This document shows positions 1 to 7,455 of a stretch of DNA of 60,625 bases, piece after piece (positions within the stretch are counted from its first letter, which is position 1; the number at the start of each line of letters is the position of its first letter). Made by a program: the position numbers and the translations under genes. Source of the DNA: Aquibacillus albus (GTDB lineage: Bacteria; Bacillota; Bacilli; Bacillales; Amphibacillaceae). The stretch covers positions 1 through 60,625 of the forward strand of contig NZ_JAFBDR010000026.1 of the NCBI RefSeq assembly GCF_016908325.1, written 5' to 3'. The notes beneath the pieces were generated by a model. It was not told the DNA's origin, did no database searches, and was given only the letters and a program-made list of their open reading frames with translations.

Positions 1-50
1 AGGCACGCCGCCAGCGTTCGTCCTGAGCCAAGATCAAACTCTCCGATAAA
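1..50 (-). rRNA. 16S rRNA, 5' end only
   Basis: The reverse complement reads TTTATCGGAGAGTTTGATC followed by TTGGCTCAGGACGAACG, the universal 5' start of bacterial 16S rRNA. Only the first 50 nt lie in the window; the gene runs out of the left edge. It starts the next rRNA operon, transcribed leftward. Confidence 0.97.
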
Positions 51-160
51 GTTGAGTTTGCTTACTCAATAACTTGACTAGCTTTTCTTTCTTAACATAC
101 TGGTTGTTTTGTTCAGTTTTCAAAGATCAATTTTGTTTGTCGTTTTTTGCGACGAAATAT
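51..160 (-). promoter_or_regulatory. rRNA operon leader with boxA-like site
   Basis: This is the transcribed leader between promoter P2 and the 16S 5' end. Around 111-129 the minus strand reads TCTTTGAAAACTGAAC, the boxA-type antitermination element typical of Bacillaceae rrn leaders. No open reading frame is visible. Confidence 0.75.
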
Positions 161-189
161 AATATATCATGGTTTTGATTTGTTGTCAA
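161..189 (-). promoter_or_regulatory. rRNA operon promoter P2 (sigma A type)
   Basis: Minus strand carries a -35 TTGACA (184-189), a 17-bp spacer and a -10 TATATT (161-166). It is the proximal promoter of the 16S-led operon. Position and near-consensus hexamers make it convincing. Confidence 0.88.
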
Positions 190-255
190 CAATTTAAGTG
201 ATATTTTTTTATGTCTTTTCGCTCATTAAAAATCATAAACTTGACAACAGAAAAT

Positions 256-284
256 AATATAGCATATCCAATTAGGAATATCAA
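256..284 (-). promoter_or_regulatory. rRNA operon promoter P1 (sigma A type)
   Basis: Minus strand carries a -35 TTGATA (279-284), a 17-bp spacer and a -10 TATATT (256-261). It lies about 95 bp upstream of P2, giving the tandem arrangement usual for Bacillus rRNA operons. Confidence 0.82.
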
Positions 285-356
285 TAGTATTTTTCAGAAA
301 AACTCGGAGAATTCGACATAATCCTTTCAACCAAAGAACCCTGTGAATTTGAAGTA

Positions 357-393
357 CAAAAAAACTCCCGTATATTTTTATGGATACGGGAAT
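357..393 (-). terminator. Rho-independent terminator after the 73-aa gene
   Basis: On the minus strand TCCCGTAT and ATACGGGA form a hairpin followed by a run of T residues. It separates the small gene at 420-641 from the rRNA promoters. Confidence 0.8.
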
Positions 394-419
394 CAATTAG
401 CTTTACATCAGTTAAACTG

Positions 420-641
420 TTATTCATTTTCTAAACGTTTTGGTATGTATTTCATACACTCTTTTTCACTAGCTATTCTTCGGAATAATTGAAATAGAAT
501 TTTATATCTTTCTTTCATCGCTTGTCGAATCATTTGATCAATACGCTTATCTTCCATATCCATCAGTATTTCTTCTAATTCACGCTTGATAAGATATTCT
601 ATTTCTTTTTGTTCTGCATCGTTTATAAGCATACCTAACAT
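420..641 (-). CDS. Small conserved-looking protein of unknown function
   Basis: A 73-residue, highly charged, helix-rich protein with no signal peptide or membrane segment. It has the ATG at 641 with AGGAG seven bases upstream, and a terminator directly behind its stop, so it looks like a complete single-gene unit. The sequence (an EIEYLIKRELEEIL stretch, then RIDQMIRQAMKERYKILFQL) vaguely resembles small Bacillaceae proteins I have no function for. It lies between the divergent spore gene pdaB and the rRNA promoters. No function is proposed. Confidence 0.72.
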   Translation of the reverse strand: MLGMLINDAEQKEIEYLIKRELEEILMDMEDKRIDQMIRQAMKERYKILFQLFRRIASEKECMKYIPKRLENE

Positions 642-758
642 TCAATCACTCCTATTTGTCAGTCTTTTATATCCTTTCCAATTTCGAGATTTTTATTAGT
701 TTTTAGAAAAACTCGACATTCGTCTCATTCGATAACGAGTGTTGAAGTTTCTTACCCT

Positions 759-807
759 ACGCCGAATTACTTCTCCGCTAAAATTTTATACTTTTTTAAC
801 GTATAAA
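759..807 (-). repeat. Dispersed intergenic repeat, copy C (partial)
   Basis: By hand count this stretch matches 54760-54808 at all but about six of 49 positions (shared ATTACTTCTC, GCTAAAATTTTAT and TTAACGT blocks). It lies in the divergent spacer between the 73-aa gene and pdaB. The GC-rich half seen in the longer copy is missing here. Function unknown. Confidence 0.7.
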
Positions 808-874
808 ATAACCATTCATTATTGGACAATCTTAATCATAAAAATATAACAAGTCCTAATAAGGAGGAGGAGCG

Positions 875-1636
875 ATGCAGCACTTTTTTGTCATAAAATT
901 AAAACACGTTAAGAAATGGGGATTAGTATTAACTGCAGCATTATTTACCGCATTCTTTTTGTGGGTAGAAGGGGAAAGCTCTTTTTCAGTATTCTCTTCA
1001 AAGGATCACCCTGCTGCTTTAAGTAGAGGTAGTGAGGATGACCCTAATATTGCATTAACCTTTAATATAAGTTGGGGGAACGAAATGGTGGAACCCATAC
1101 TTCAGAAATTAAAGGACCATAATGTTCAGGCTACTTTTTTTCTAAGTGGGGAATGGGTAGAGCGCCACCCAGGGATTGTCAAAAAAATTGAAGAAGACGA
1201 GCATGAAATCGGAATGATGGGCTATCGTTATAAAAGCTATATTAAACAAGAGAAAGAACAAATACGAAAAGATTTAATTAAAGCAAAAGATATCTTTGGA
1301 AAGCTAGGTTATCCAGATACGAACCTTTTACGTACACCGAGCGGACATTTAAACAAGGAAATTATTCAGCTAGCTGAACACCAGGGGTATAAAGTTATTC
1401 AATGGAATGTGAATCCGCGTGATTGGGAAAATCCAGGGACACAGAACATAATTGATCATGTGATGGAGAATACATCAAATGGTGATATTATTTTGTTACA
1501 TGCTTCCGACTCAGTGAAACAAACCCCAAAAGCACTAGATACTATTTTACCTGGATTAAAGAATAAAGGTTTCGAGTTTGTAGATATAACGGAGTTAATT
1601 TCACGTGCTGAATCAAAAGAAAAAGAAGTTGAATAG
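875..1636 (+). CDS. pdaB: PdaB-like polysaccharide deacetylase family protein (sporulation)
   Basis: A 253-residue protein with an N-terminal membrane anchor (about residues 15-31) followed by a NodB/CE4 domain. In Bacillus, PdaB is needed to maintain the spore cortex late in sporulation. Recognisable segments are ATFFLSGEWVERHPGIV, RTPSGHLNKEII and GDIILLHASDSVKQTPKAL. The first NodB motif, usually TFD, reads LTFNISWGN here with Asn at about residue 64, and the histidine motif 2 is replaced by MGYRYKSY, as in other PdaB proteins. Deacetylase activity is therefore doubtful. The start has AAGGAGGAGG just upstream. Its stop codon lies in a hairpin shared with kbaA. Position next to kbaA and gerD agrees with the name. 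Confidence 0.9.
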   Translation: MQHFFVIKLKHVKKWGLVLTAALFTAFFLWVEGESSFSVFSSKDHPAALSRGSEDDPNIALTFNISWGNEMVEPILQKLKDHNVQATFFLSGEWVERHPGIVKKIEEDEHEIGMMGYRYKSYIKQEKEQIRKDLIKAKDIFGKLGYPDTNLLRTPSGHLNKEIIQLAEHQGYKVIQWNVNPRDWENPGTQNIIDHVMENTSNGDIILLHASDSVKQTPKALDTILPGLKNKGFEFVDITELISRAESKEKEVE

Positions 1637-1672
1637 CAAGAAGAGGAGACATCCTCTTCTTGCTATTTTCTC
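1634..1672. terminator. Bidirectional terminator shared by pdaB and kbaA
   Basis: A perfect 14-bp inverted repeat (TAGCAAGAAGAGGA, loop GACA, and its complement) spans 1634-1665. On the plus strand it is followed by TTTTCTCTC. The TAG stop of pdaB (1634-1636) and, on the other strand, the TAG stop of kbaA (1663-1665) are the two ends of the palindrome. Confidence 0.85.
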
Positions 1673-2253
1673 TCTGTTAAATGGTGTAAGACGAGTAGCT
1701 GATAAGAATTACAGCTTAAAAGCGGAATGATCATTAACCACGTATAGTCAGATCCACTTGTTCGTAATCCAGGAACCCATTCTATTGCAGTTACAACGAA
1801 CATAAAGAAAAGAGCAGGAATAAATGCATTTCGATTTGTTTGCTTCGCTTTTAACCCTGCGATTAACCAGCTATATATAAATAAAGCTAATGCTACCAAT
1901 ACATATATCGTTAATGGTGTTGTACCATCAGACCCTTTATATCGAAAATAAATTAAATCGAACAAAGTAAATAATATTAGTAATAGTTGGATTGGAGTCC
2001 ATAGCCCTCTGAACATCCCTAAGCCAAATTGATTAATGGTTAAGTAAGCGAAGAAACCCATTTGACTAATTAAACTAAACACCATTCCCAATGCGATAAA
2101 GAACACAAACAGCCCAAACAACTCAAATAAATCAAACGGTTGTAAAAATTCTTTGTATGATTCAGCTTTTACAAAGAAACTTGTTATTAGTGTGGAGATC
2201 GCACCAATTAACAAAGTAGAAAAAAATAGACGGACTATATTTTGACTTTTCAC
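1663..2253 (-). CDS. kbaA: KbaA, KinB-signalling pathway activation protein
   Basis: An integral membrane protein of 196 residues with about six hydrophobic segments. In B. subtilis KbaA is required for the sporulation kinase KinB to feed the phosphorelay. Recognisable motifs are FSLISQMGFFAYLTINQFGLG, LFDLIYFRYKG and the C-terminal RNAFIPALFFMFVVTAIEW. The frame is open further upstream to 2325, but the GTG at 2253 has a perfect AGGAGGT five bases before it and gives the usual length (B. subtilis about 198 residues), so I chose it. It is convergent with pdaB and divergent from gerD. Confidence 0.88.
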   Translation of the reverse strand: MKSQNIVRLFFSTLLIGAISTLITSFFVKAESYKEFLQPFDLFELFGLFVFFIALGMVFSLISQMGFFAYLTINQFGLGMFRGLWTPIQLLLILFTLFDLIYFRYKGSDGTTPLTIYVLVALALFIYSWLIAGLKAKQTNRNAFIPALFFMFVVTAIEWVPGLRTSGSDYTWLMIIPLLSCNSYQLLVLHHLTERK

Positions 2254-2388
2254 TATGTACCTCCTATGTAAGCTTATCTTTTGGTATTTTACCATGAACC
2301 TAAGCAATTTTCCCATCTCATACATAATTTCTTCTTAAACTTCCATATTAAAACTAAGTATCCTTAGGAAAGGAGAGTAGCTACCTTA

Positions 2389-3039
2389 ATGAAACCTATA
2401 CCCATAGTTTTTCTCATTTCTCTTTTACTATTGTTAACATCATGTGGTGGCGGTGGTACAACTACAGGAGAGAATGGTAATTATGATCAAACCAAAAAAA
2501 TGGTTACAGATATATTAAAAACCGAAGATGGTCAAAAGGCCATTACAGAAGTATTAAAAGACGAAGAAATGCAAAAAAAGATTGTGATTGAGTCAGATAC
2601 TGTTAAAAAATCGATCGAAGAGACACTTACAGGAGACAAAGGAAAAGAATTTTGGACGAAAATGTTTGAAGATCCAAAATTCGTTGAGTCTTTTGCTAAG
2701 TCGATGCAGGACAAGCAAGAAGATGTAATGAAACAGCTGATGAGTGACTCCGAATTTCAGAAAAAAATGATTGAATTAATGCAAAATCCCGAAATGGAGG
2801 ATCAGTTATTATCTGTCCTTAAAGGACAACAGTTCCGTGAGCACCTAGAAAAAACCATTGAAGAAACGATGAACACCCCTATGTTTAAAGCAAAAGTCAG
2901 TGATATTGTCCTTAAAGCCGCTGAACAAATGAAGACAGGTGAAGGACAAGGTGGCGGTGGTGAACAAGGCGGAGGAGAATCCGGTGGCGGCCAAGAAGAC
3001 GGTCAAGGTCAAGAAGAAGGTGGCGGTGGAGGTAGCTAG
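2389..3039 (+). CDS. gerD: GerD spore germination lipoprotein
   Basis: A 216-residue lipoprotein: a short hydrophobic signal peptide ends in LTSC, with the lipid-bearing Cys at residue 19. The central part is helical and matches GerD in layout; GerD is the inner-spore-membrane scaffold that clusters GerA-type germinant receptors in the germinosome. The last 33 residues or so are a low-complexity tail of Gly, Gln and Glu, which makes the protein longer than the roughly 185-residue B. subtilis GerD. AAGGAGAG precedes the ATG. It is monocistronic, between kbaA (divergent) and a terminator shared with salA. Confidence 0.9.
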   Translation: MKPIPIVFLISLLLLLTSCGGGGTTTGENGNYDQTKKMVTDILKTEDGQKAITEVLKDEEMQKKIVIESDTVKKSIEETLTGDKGKEFWTKMFEDPKFVESFAKSMQDKQEDVMKQLMSDSEFQKKMIELMQNPEMEDQLLSVLKGQQFREHLEKTIEETMNTPMFKAKVSDIVLKAAEQMKTGEGQGGGGEQGGGESGGGQEDGQGQEEGGGGGS

Positions 3040-3063
3040 GAAACTACAAGCTAAACATTAAAG

Positions 3064-3104
3064 TAAAAGGAGTCCTTCGATTATTTGGAAGGACTCCTTC
3101 TTAC
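3064..3104. terminator. Bidirectional terminator between gerD and salA
   Basis: AAGGAGTCCTTC and GAAGGACTCCTT form a 12-bp hairpin between the convergent gerD and salA genes. On the minus strand it is followed by TTTTAC, on the plus strand by CTTAC. Confidence 0.82.
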
Positions 3105-3105
3105 G

Positions 3106-4155
3106 TTATGATTCAAATTTTTCAATTACTTGTGCAGCAATTCTTTTATATTCTTGTCCATTCGGATGATCTTCTTGATAAACGGATGGTGCAAATTCAC
3201 CTTCTTCATATGGCTGCTGCAACGAAAGGCGACCTATGACTTTTGTTTGAAGTGAATCAGCCAGCTTGTCACCGCCACCTTTTCCAAATACATATTCTTT
3301 TTCTCCAGTTACTTTACTTTCAAAATAGGCCATGTTTTCAATAATCCCTAAAATTTCATGCTTCGTATGGACAGCCATTTGTCCAGCTCTTGCTGCTACG
3401 AATGCAGCTGTTGGGTGAGGAGTTGTAACAATGATTTCTTTTGAAGATGGAATCATGTTGTGTACATCTAAGGCTACATCACCGGTACCTGGAGGTAAAT
3501 CCAGTAACAGATAATCCAGCTCTCCCCATTCAACTTCCTTAAAAAAGCTCGTTAGCATTTTTCCCAATCTAGGGCCTCGCCAAATTACGGGAGAATTATC
3601 TTCTACAAAAAAGCCCATTGACATTACTTTTACACCGAACCGCTCTACAGGTACAATACGATTACCTTTTAACGTTGGGCGTTGCTCGACCCCCATCATA
3701 TCAGGAACGCTAAATCCATAAATATCTGCGTCGATAATTCCTACTTTTTTTCCAAGTCGGGCAAGAGCTATCGCTAAATTCACAGTTACTGTAGATTTTC
3801 CAACTCCACCTTTTCCACTCGCAATAGCAATAAACTTTGTATTCGTGTCATCGCTTAACAACGAAGGCTGATCTTCTGTCGTTGGTTGATACTTCGCAAT
3901 AACTTCGTCAGGTAACTGCGTAAAACGTAAACCGACCGTAACAGCTCCACCCTTCTTTAAAATATTAACTAACTCTTGTTGCAGCTGCATTTGCTCTGCT
4001 GTATTCGTCTTACCAATAGCAACTTTCACACTGACGTGCTTTTTTTCCTCTTTTATTGTAATTTCTTCAATCCCGCCAGTTTCTTCAAAGGTTTTATGTA
4101 AAAACGGATCTTTTATTGGGTTAAGTAAAGCTATAACCTCTTCTCTCGTTAACAC
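3106..4155 (-). CDS. salA: Mrp/ApbC-family P-loop ATPase (SalA)
   Basis: A 349-residue protein with an N-terminal DUF59-like domain (residues 1 to about 85) and a deviant Walker A SGKGGVGKST at about 113-122, followed by IDADIYGFSVPDMMG and LLLDLPPGTGD. This is the Mrp/NBP35 family. In B. subtilis SalA is a regulator that represses scoC and so raises exoprotease expression. The Cys pair used by Fe-S carrier members after ENMAYF is absent here (ENMAYFESKVTG), so an Fe-S carrier role is not supported. The reading frame starts at GTG 4155 with GGATGGTGA upstream. It lies between cwlD and gerD, its normal place. Confidence 0.87.
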   Translation of the reverse strand: MLTREEVIALLNPIKDPFLHKTFEETGGIEEITIKEEKKHVSVKVAIGKTNTAEQMQLQQELVNILKKGGAVTVGLRFTQLPDEVIAKYQPTTEDQPSLLSDDTNTKFIAIASGKGGVGKSTVTVNLAIALARLGKKVGIIDADIYGFSVPDMMGVEQRPTLKGNRIVPVERFGVKVMSMGFFVEDNSPVIWRGPRLGKMLTSFFKEVEWGELDYLLLDLPPGTGDVALDVHNMIPSSKEIIVTTPHPTAAFVAARAGQMAVHTKHEILGIIENMAYFESKVTGEKEYVFGKGGGDKLADSLQTKVIGRLSLQQPYEEGEFAPSVYQEDHPNGQEYKRIAAQVIEKFES

Positions 4156-4250
4156 GATATGTCACCATCCTTCATTGTGTTCTATTATGCTAGTATAACA
4201 TATCTACACAATTTCATAAGTGATACAGGTTATAGCTACTTATTTTTACT

Positions 4251-4958
4251 TTACTCAGCCTCCGTTACATACCGAAGTATCCCTTCATACATACTTGCGG
4301 CCATTTTTTTCTGATACTCCGATGTTTTCAGGAGATCTCTTTCATGTGGATTAGAAAGAAAACCGATCTCAACTAGCGCACCTGGTGCTTGTGCATGCTT
4401 GAGTAAGTACATACCATTGATTGCCAGAGCTTCTCTGTTTGTATTTTGAAGGTTTCTTTTTATTTCAGCCTGGATTAACTTCGCCAGGTTCTCACTTTGT
4501 TCAAGCGACGGATAATAAAACGTTTGTGCACCACGCCACTGTGTTGCCGAAAGTGCATTTAAATGAATACTGAGAAAAAGATCTGGGTCTTTTTCCTGAA
4601 TAAAATCAACCCTTTTTCTGATATCCTCAGATTTTCTTCTAGATAAGCCCTTTGTACCTTCATTAGCTAAATCCCGATCTTCCTCCCTAGTAAGGTACAC
4701 TAATGCACCTGATTGTTGTAGGTAATCTCGAAGGATTTTTGAGACTTCCAGCGCAATATCCTTTTCTAACGTATTATCTTTACCCACTGCACCTCCGTCC
4801 ACCCCCCCGTGACCGGGATCTAACACGATCGTTTTACCTGACAGTGGCAACGACCACGAATCCCATGAATCCATTGACTTTTGTATCGGGTATTGAACTA
4901 GTATGACTAATAATACTGCTCCCATTAACCAACAGACTACCTTTATAGATTGACTCAT
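4251..4958 (-). CDS. cwlD: CwlD N-acetylmuramoyl-L-alanine amidase (spore cortex)
   Basis: A 235-residue amidase_3 family enzyme that removes the peptide from muramic acid during muramic-lactam formation in the spore cortex. It has an uncleaved-looking hydrophobic N-terminus (about residues 6-22), then VLDPGHGGVDGG with the zinc ligand His at about 50, a second ligand Glu in LEKD at about 65, SIHLNA with His at about 132, and the catalytic Glu in ALVEIGFLSN at about 197. All expected active-site residues are visible. Length matches the B. subtilis enzyme (about 237). It sits next to salA as in other Bacillaceae. Confidence 0.93.
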   Translation of the reverse strand: MSQSIKVVCWLMGAVLLVILVQYPIQKSMDSWDSWSLPLSGKTIVLDPGHGGVDGGAVGKDNTLEKDIALEVSKILRDYLQQSGALVYLTREEDRDLANEGTKGLSRRKSEDIRKRVDFIQEKDPDLFLSIHLNALSATQWRGAQTFYYPSLEQSENLAKLIQAEIKRNLQNTNREALAINGMYLLKHAQAPGALVEIGFLSNPHERDLLKTSEYQKKMAASMYEGILRYVTEAE

Positions 4959-5095
4959 CCCCTATCCTCCCCCATAACTATTCCTGTTTCACTATATGGG
5001 ACAAGGATTATGTTTATGACAAACTGAGTCACTTTTGTAATCACTCTGATAATTTAATTAATAAGGCTCGTACTATCACTGGAGTTACTATCACT

Positions 5096-6022
5096 TTAAG
5101 TGGTTGTATTAAGACAGACACTGGCTTCCTTTGGTAATATACCAGAAGCGTCACTTGTATCCTTTCTTTTAGGGGTTTCAATTGTGTCCGATGAATAAAT
5201 AACAATCACTAGTTGGCCACGAGCTACTTTTGAACGAATAAGTAGAGGCTGGTTATAAATGTTTTTAAACGTAAAATCAGGACCATACCAGCTTACGGTA
5301 GCATCACGACCTGGTGGAACATAAGGAACCTCTCGGCTATGTGAATATCGTTCTAATATCCTAACACCTGCACGATCAACAGCATTATATAACGTTGAAG
5401 AAACCTGGCAAATTCCACCACCAATTCCTTGTGATAACTCTCCCTCTTCAATTACTGGGGCTTTTAGATATCCCTTTTCAGCTGTTCGTTTCCCTACTAC
5501 TTCATTAAATGAAAATATTTTACCCGGGAACACTACATGGTTGTTGATAGCATCAGATGCTAACTGTATATTTTGTGTACGTTCTTTATTGTTGCTATTA
5601 AAAAATGTAACATAGTGACTAATTCTTTTTGTTTGAATCTTTGCTAATAATTCACTATCTATTTTTGGATAAATTGGTGTAACCGGAATTTCCATTGATG
5701 CAGATCCACTTGAGAAAAAGTAGGTATAAAACTTTTCTGTAAATTTTTTGCGATGAAGCCGATGTCCTAGTTCTCCACTAACAATGTTCCCATTCTCATC
5801 AATGGATGCATTACTTGGTTCTTCATAAACTTGTTCTGCTACTTTTTCTAAAAGAAGATTGTATTTATTTTTATCTATCAAAGTTCTTTCAACAGGAAGT
5901 AGTAAAAAGTTTGAACGATTAACAGTATCCACTATATTACCTTCAAAACTTAAAGTAAGATCATCAGAGATATCACTTGGTTGATAGGCAACCAACAGTA
6001 GCAAAGTAATCATTATTTTCAT
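5096..6022 (-). CDS. VanW-family secreted protein
   Basis: A 308-residue protein with a short hydrophobic N-terminus (MKIMITLLLLVAYQ), likely a signal peptide. From about residue 130 it carries the VanW domain: NHVVFPGKIFSFNEVVGKRT, then the signature GIGGGICQVSSTLYNA and YVPPGRDATVSWYGPDF. VanW proteins are linked to vancomycin operons and to cell wall or spore functions, but their biochemistry is not settled. It occupies the position between rpsI and cwlD where B. subtilis has ybaJ/ybaK. Being beside cwlD it may act in the cell wall; that is inference. Confidence 0.85.
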   Translation of the reverse strand: MKIMITLLLLVAYQPSDISDDLTLSFEGNIVDTVNRSNFLLLPVERTLIDKNKYNLLLEKVAEQVYEEPSNASIDENGNIVSGELGHRLHRKKFTEKFYTYFFSSGSASMEIPVTPIYPKIDSELLAKIQTKRISHYVTFFNSNNKERTQNIQLASDAINNHVVFPGKIFSFNEVVGKRTAEKGYLKAPVIEEGELSQGIGGGICQVSSTLYNAVDRAGVRILERYSHSREVPYVPPGRDATVSWYGPDFTFKNIYNQPLLIRSKVARGQLVIVIYSSDTIETPKRKDTSDASGILPKEASVCLNTTT

Positions 6023-6182
6023 AAAAGCTCACCTCAAAAATCTTATGGGGTCCAGATGTCTTCATCAAAACTCAATAATGAATATTTATTAGTATGTGGA
6101 GTAAGCTCTGTCCTAATTCTTTCATCTAACTTGTAGGTATCTTAAAACTCATTCCAGTTTAAACACAGGAAAAATCCTCCAT

Positions 6183-6221
6183 AAAAAAAGACCCCCAACC
6201 AAATATGGTTGAGAGCCTCTC
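6183..6221 (-). terminator. Terminator after rplM-rpsI
   Basis: Minus strand GGCTCTCAACC and GGTTGGGGGTC form an 11-bp stem including G-U pairs around ATATTT, followed by TTTTTTT. It closes the rplM-rpsI operon just behind the rpsI stop. Confidence 0.88.
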
Positions 6222-6233
6222 GTTGTTGATATA

Positions 6234-6626
6234 TTAACGCTTTGAGAACTGTGGTGCACGACGAGCGCCTTTAAGACCGTATTTCTTACGTTCTTTCATA
6301 CGAGCGTCACGAGTTAGGAAACCTTCACGCTTAAGTGCTCCACGATACTCAGGATCCGCTTCTAGCAATGCACGAGCAACGCCATGACGAATTGCACCAG
6401 CTTGACCAGTGAATCCTCCACCATCAACGTTTACTAATACATCGTAGCTACCTTCTGTTTCAGTAGCTGCTAATGGTTGTTTAATAATTGTACGTAGTGT
6501 TTCATACGGGAAATAGTCTTCCGCATCACGTTTATTTACAACGATACGTCCAGTTCCTGGTACTAAACGTACACGAGCAGTTGAGCTTTTACGGCGTCCG
6601 GTACCGTAGTATTGTACTTGTGCCAC
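6234..6626 (-). CDS. rpsI: 30S ribosomal protein S9
   Basis: A 130-residue protein ending [11 protein letters not shown], the conserved positively charged S9 tail that reaches the peptidyl tRNA in the P site. The start [16 protein letters not shown] is also typical. Last gene of the rplM-rpsI operon, 20 bp behind rplM, with GGAGG before the ATG, and followed by a terminator. Confidence 0.97.
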   Translation of the reverse strand: MAQVQYYGTGRRKSSTARVRLVPGTGRIVVNKRDAEDYFPYETLRTIIKQPLAATETEGSYDVLVNVDGGGFTGQAGAIRHGVARALLEADPEYRGALKREGFLTRDARMKERKKYGLKGARRAPQFSKR

Positions 6627-6646
6627 TATTCGTTACCTCCTTTTAA

Positions 6647-7084
6647 TTATCCGCGAAGTTCGTAAACTTCTGGTTTTTGTGCTTGATGATTATGTTCTGA
6701 TCCTCTAAATACATGCAATTTCTTACCCATTTTACGACCTAGACTTCCTTTTGGAAGCATACCTTTAACTGTAAGCTCTAGCATTTGTTCAGGGTATTTT
6801 GTGCGCATTTCATATGCATTACGTGCCTTTAATCCACCTGGGTGGTTTGAATGACGATAGTACATTTTGTCATTTAGCTTGTTACCTGATAGTTCAATTT
6901 TTTCAGCATTAATGATGATCACATGATCACCAGTATCTGCATGCGGTGTATATGTTGGCTTATGCTTACCACGAAGGATTGAAGCAACTTCACTTGCTAA
7001 ACGACCTAACGTTTGACCTTCCGCATCCACAACGAGCCATTTACGTTCAATATTGTTTTCATTTGCCATGAAAGTTGTGCGCAT
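6647..7084 (-). CDS. rplM: 50S ribosomal protein L13
   Basis: A 145-residue early-assembly protein of the large subunit. The N-terminus [16 protein letters not shown] and the segment [22 protein letters not shown] are diagnostic. AGGAGGT precedes the ATG. A long structured leader and its own promoter lie upstream, so expression is likely controlled in the leader rather than only from the preceding ecf-truA genes. Confidence 0.97.
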   Translation of the reverse strand: MRTTFMANENNIERKWLVVDAEGQTLGRLASEVASILRGKHKPTYTPHADTGDHVIIINAEKIELSGNKLNDKMYYRHSNHPGGLKARNAYEMRTKYPEQMLELTVKGMLPKGSLGRKMGKKLHVFRGSEHNHQAQKPEVYELRG

Positions 7085-7350
7085 GACGTGTTACCTCCTA
7101 TATTCAAAAATCATATTAGCTTTCCTAAATGCCACAAACTATTTCAAGTTGCAGCTACACTGACTTAAGTTCAGCTACGACTCCCAAATCCTCGCTGTAT
7201 AAGTAATCCCTCTACAAGGCTGATCGTTCACAGCCTTTCCACGGGCTTGCTTATCCAGTCGGATTTAAACGGTCATCTCCGCTTTTTAACTTATATTCCA
7301 ACACGAATTAACTTTCCGGGGCTAATCGTGGTATAGAAATAAATTGCCAT
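7085..7350 (-). ncRNA. Structured 5' leader of rplM (L13-leader candidate)
   Basis: A transcribed leader of about 260 nt follows a good promoter. On the minus strand it holds nested pairings: AAATCC with GGATTT (7261-7266 with 7186-7191), ATAAG with CTTAT (7250-7254 with 7199-7203), and a 7-bp hairpin AAGGCTG/CAGCCTT (7231-7237 with 7216-7222). A ribosomal protein L13 leader is known at this place in Bacillus. The fold is my reading; the assignment to that family rests on position. Confidence 0.6.
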
Positions 7351-7357
7351 AGACCAT

Positions 7358-7385
7358 CTTATAACATTTACCTATACATTGTCAA
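7358..7385 (-). promoter_or_regulatory. Promoter of rplM-rpsI (sigma A type)
   Basis: Minus strand -35 TTGACA (7380-7385) and -10 TATAAG (7358-7363) with 16 bp between; reading TAAGAT at 7356-7361 gives 18 bp. It lies behind the truA stop and in front of the long rplM leader. Confidence 0.78.
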
Positions 7386-7455
7386 TAGAACTTAACACCA
7401 GGAAGCGTTGTTTTTTAAGTTTTTTACTTTAAGGACGTTTCATTTTAGTACTAGT

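Noticed and set aside
837-860. CATAAAAATA before pdaB as a sigma E or sigma G -10 box
   Set aside because: The matching -35 element is not convincing; the sporulation promoter was left uncalled.
7085-7350. Possible remnant of an IS200/IS605 right end or guide RNA
   Set aside because: No transposase remnant exists next to it, it is preceded by a good promoter and followed by rplM; an rplM leader explains it better.
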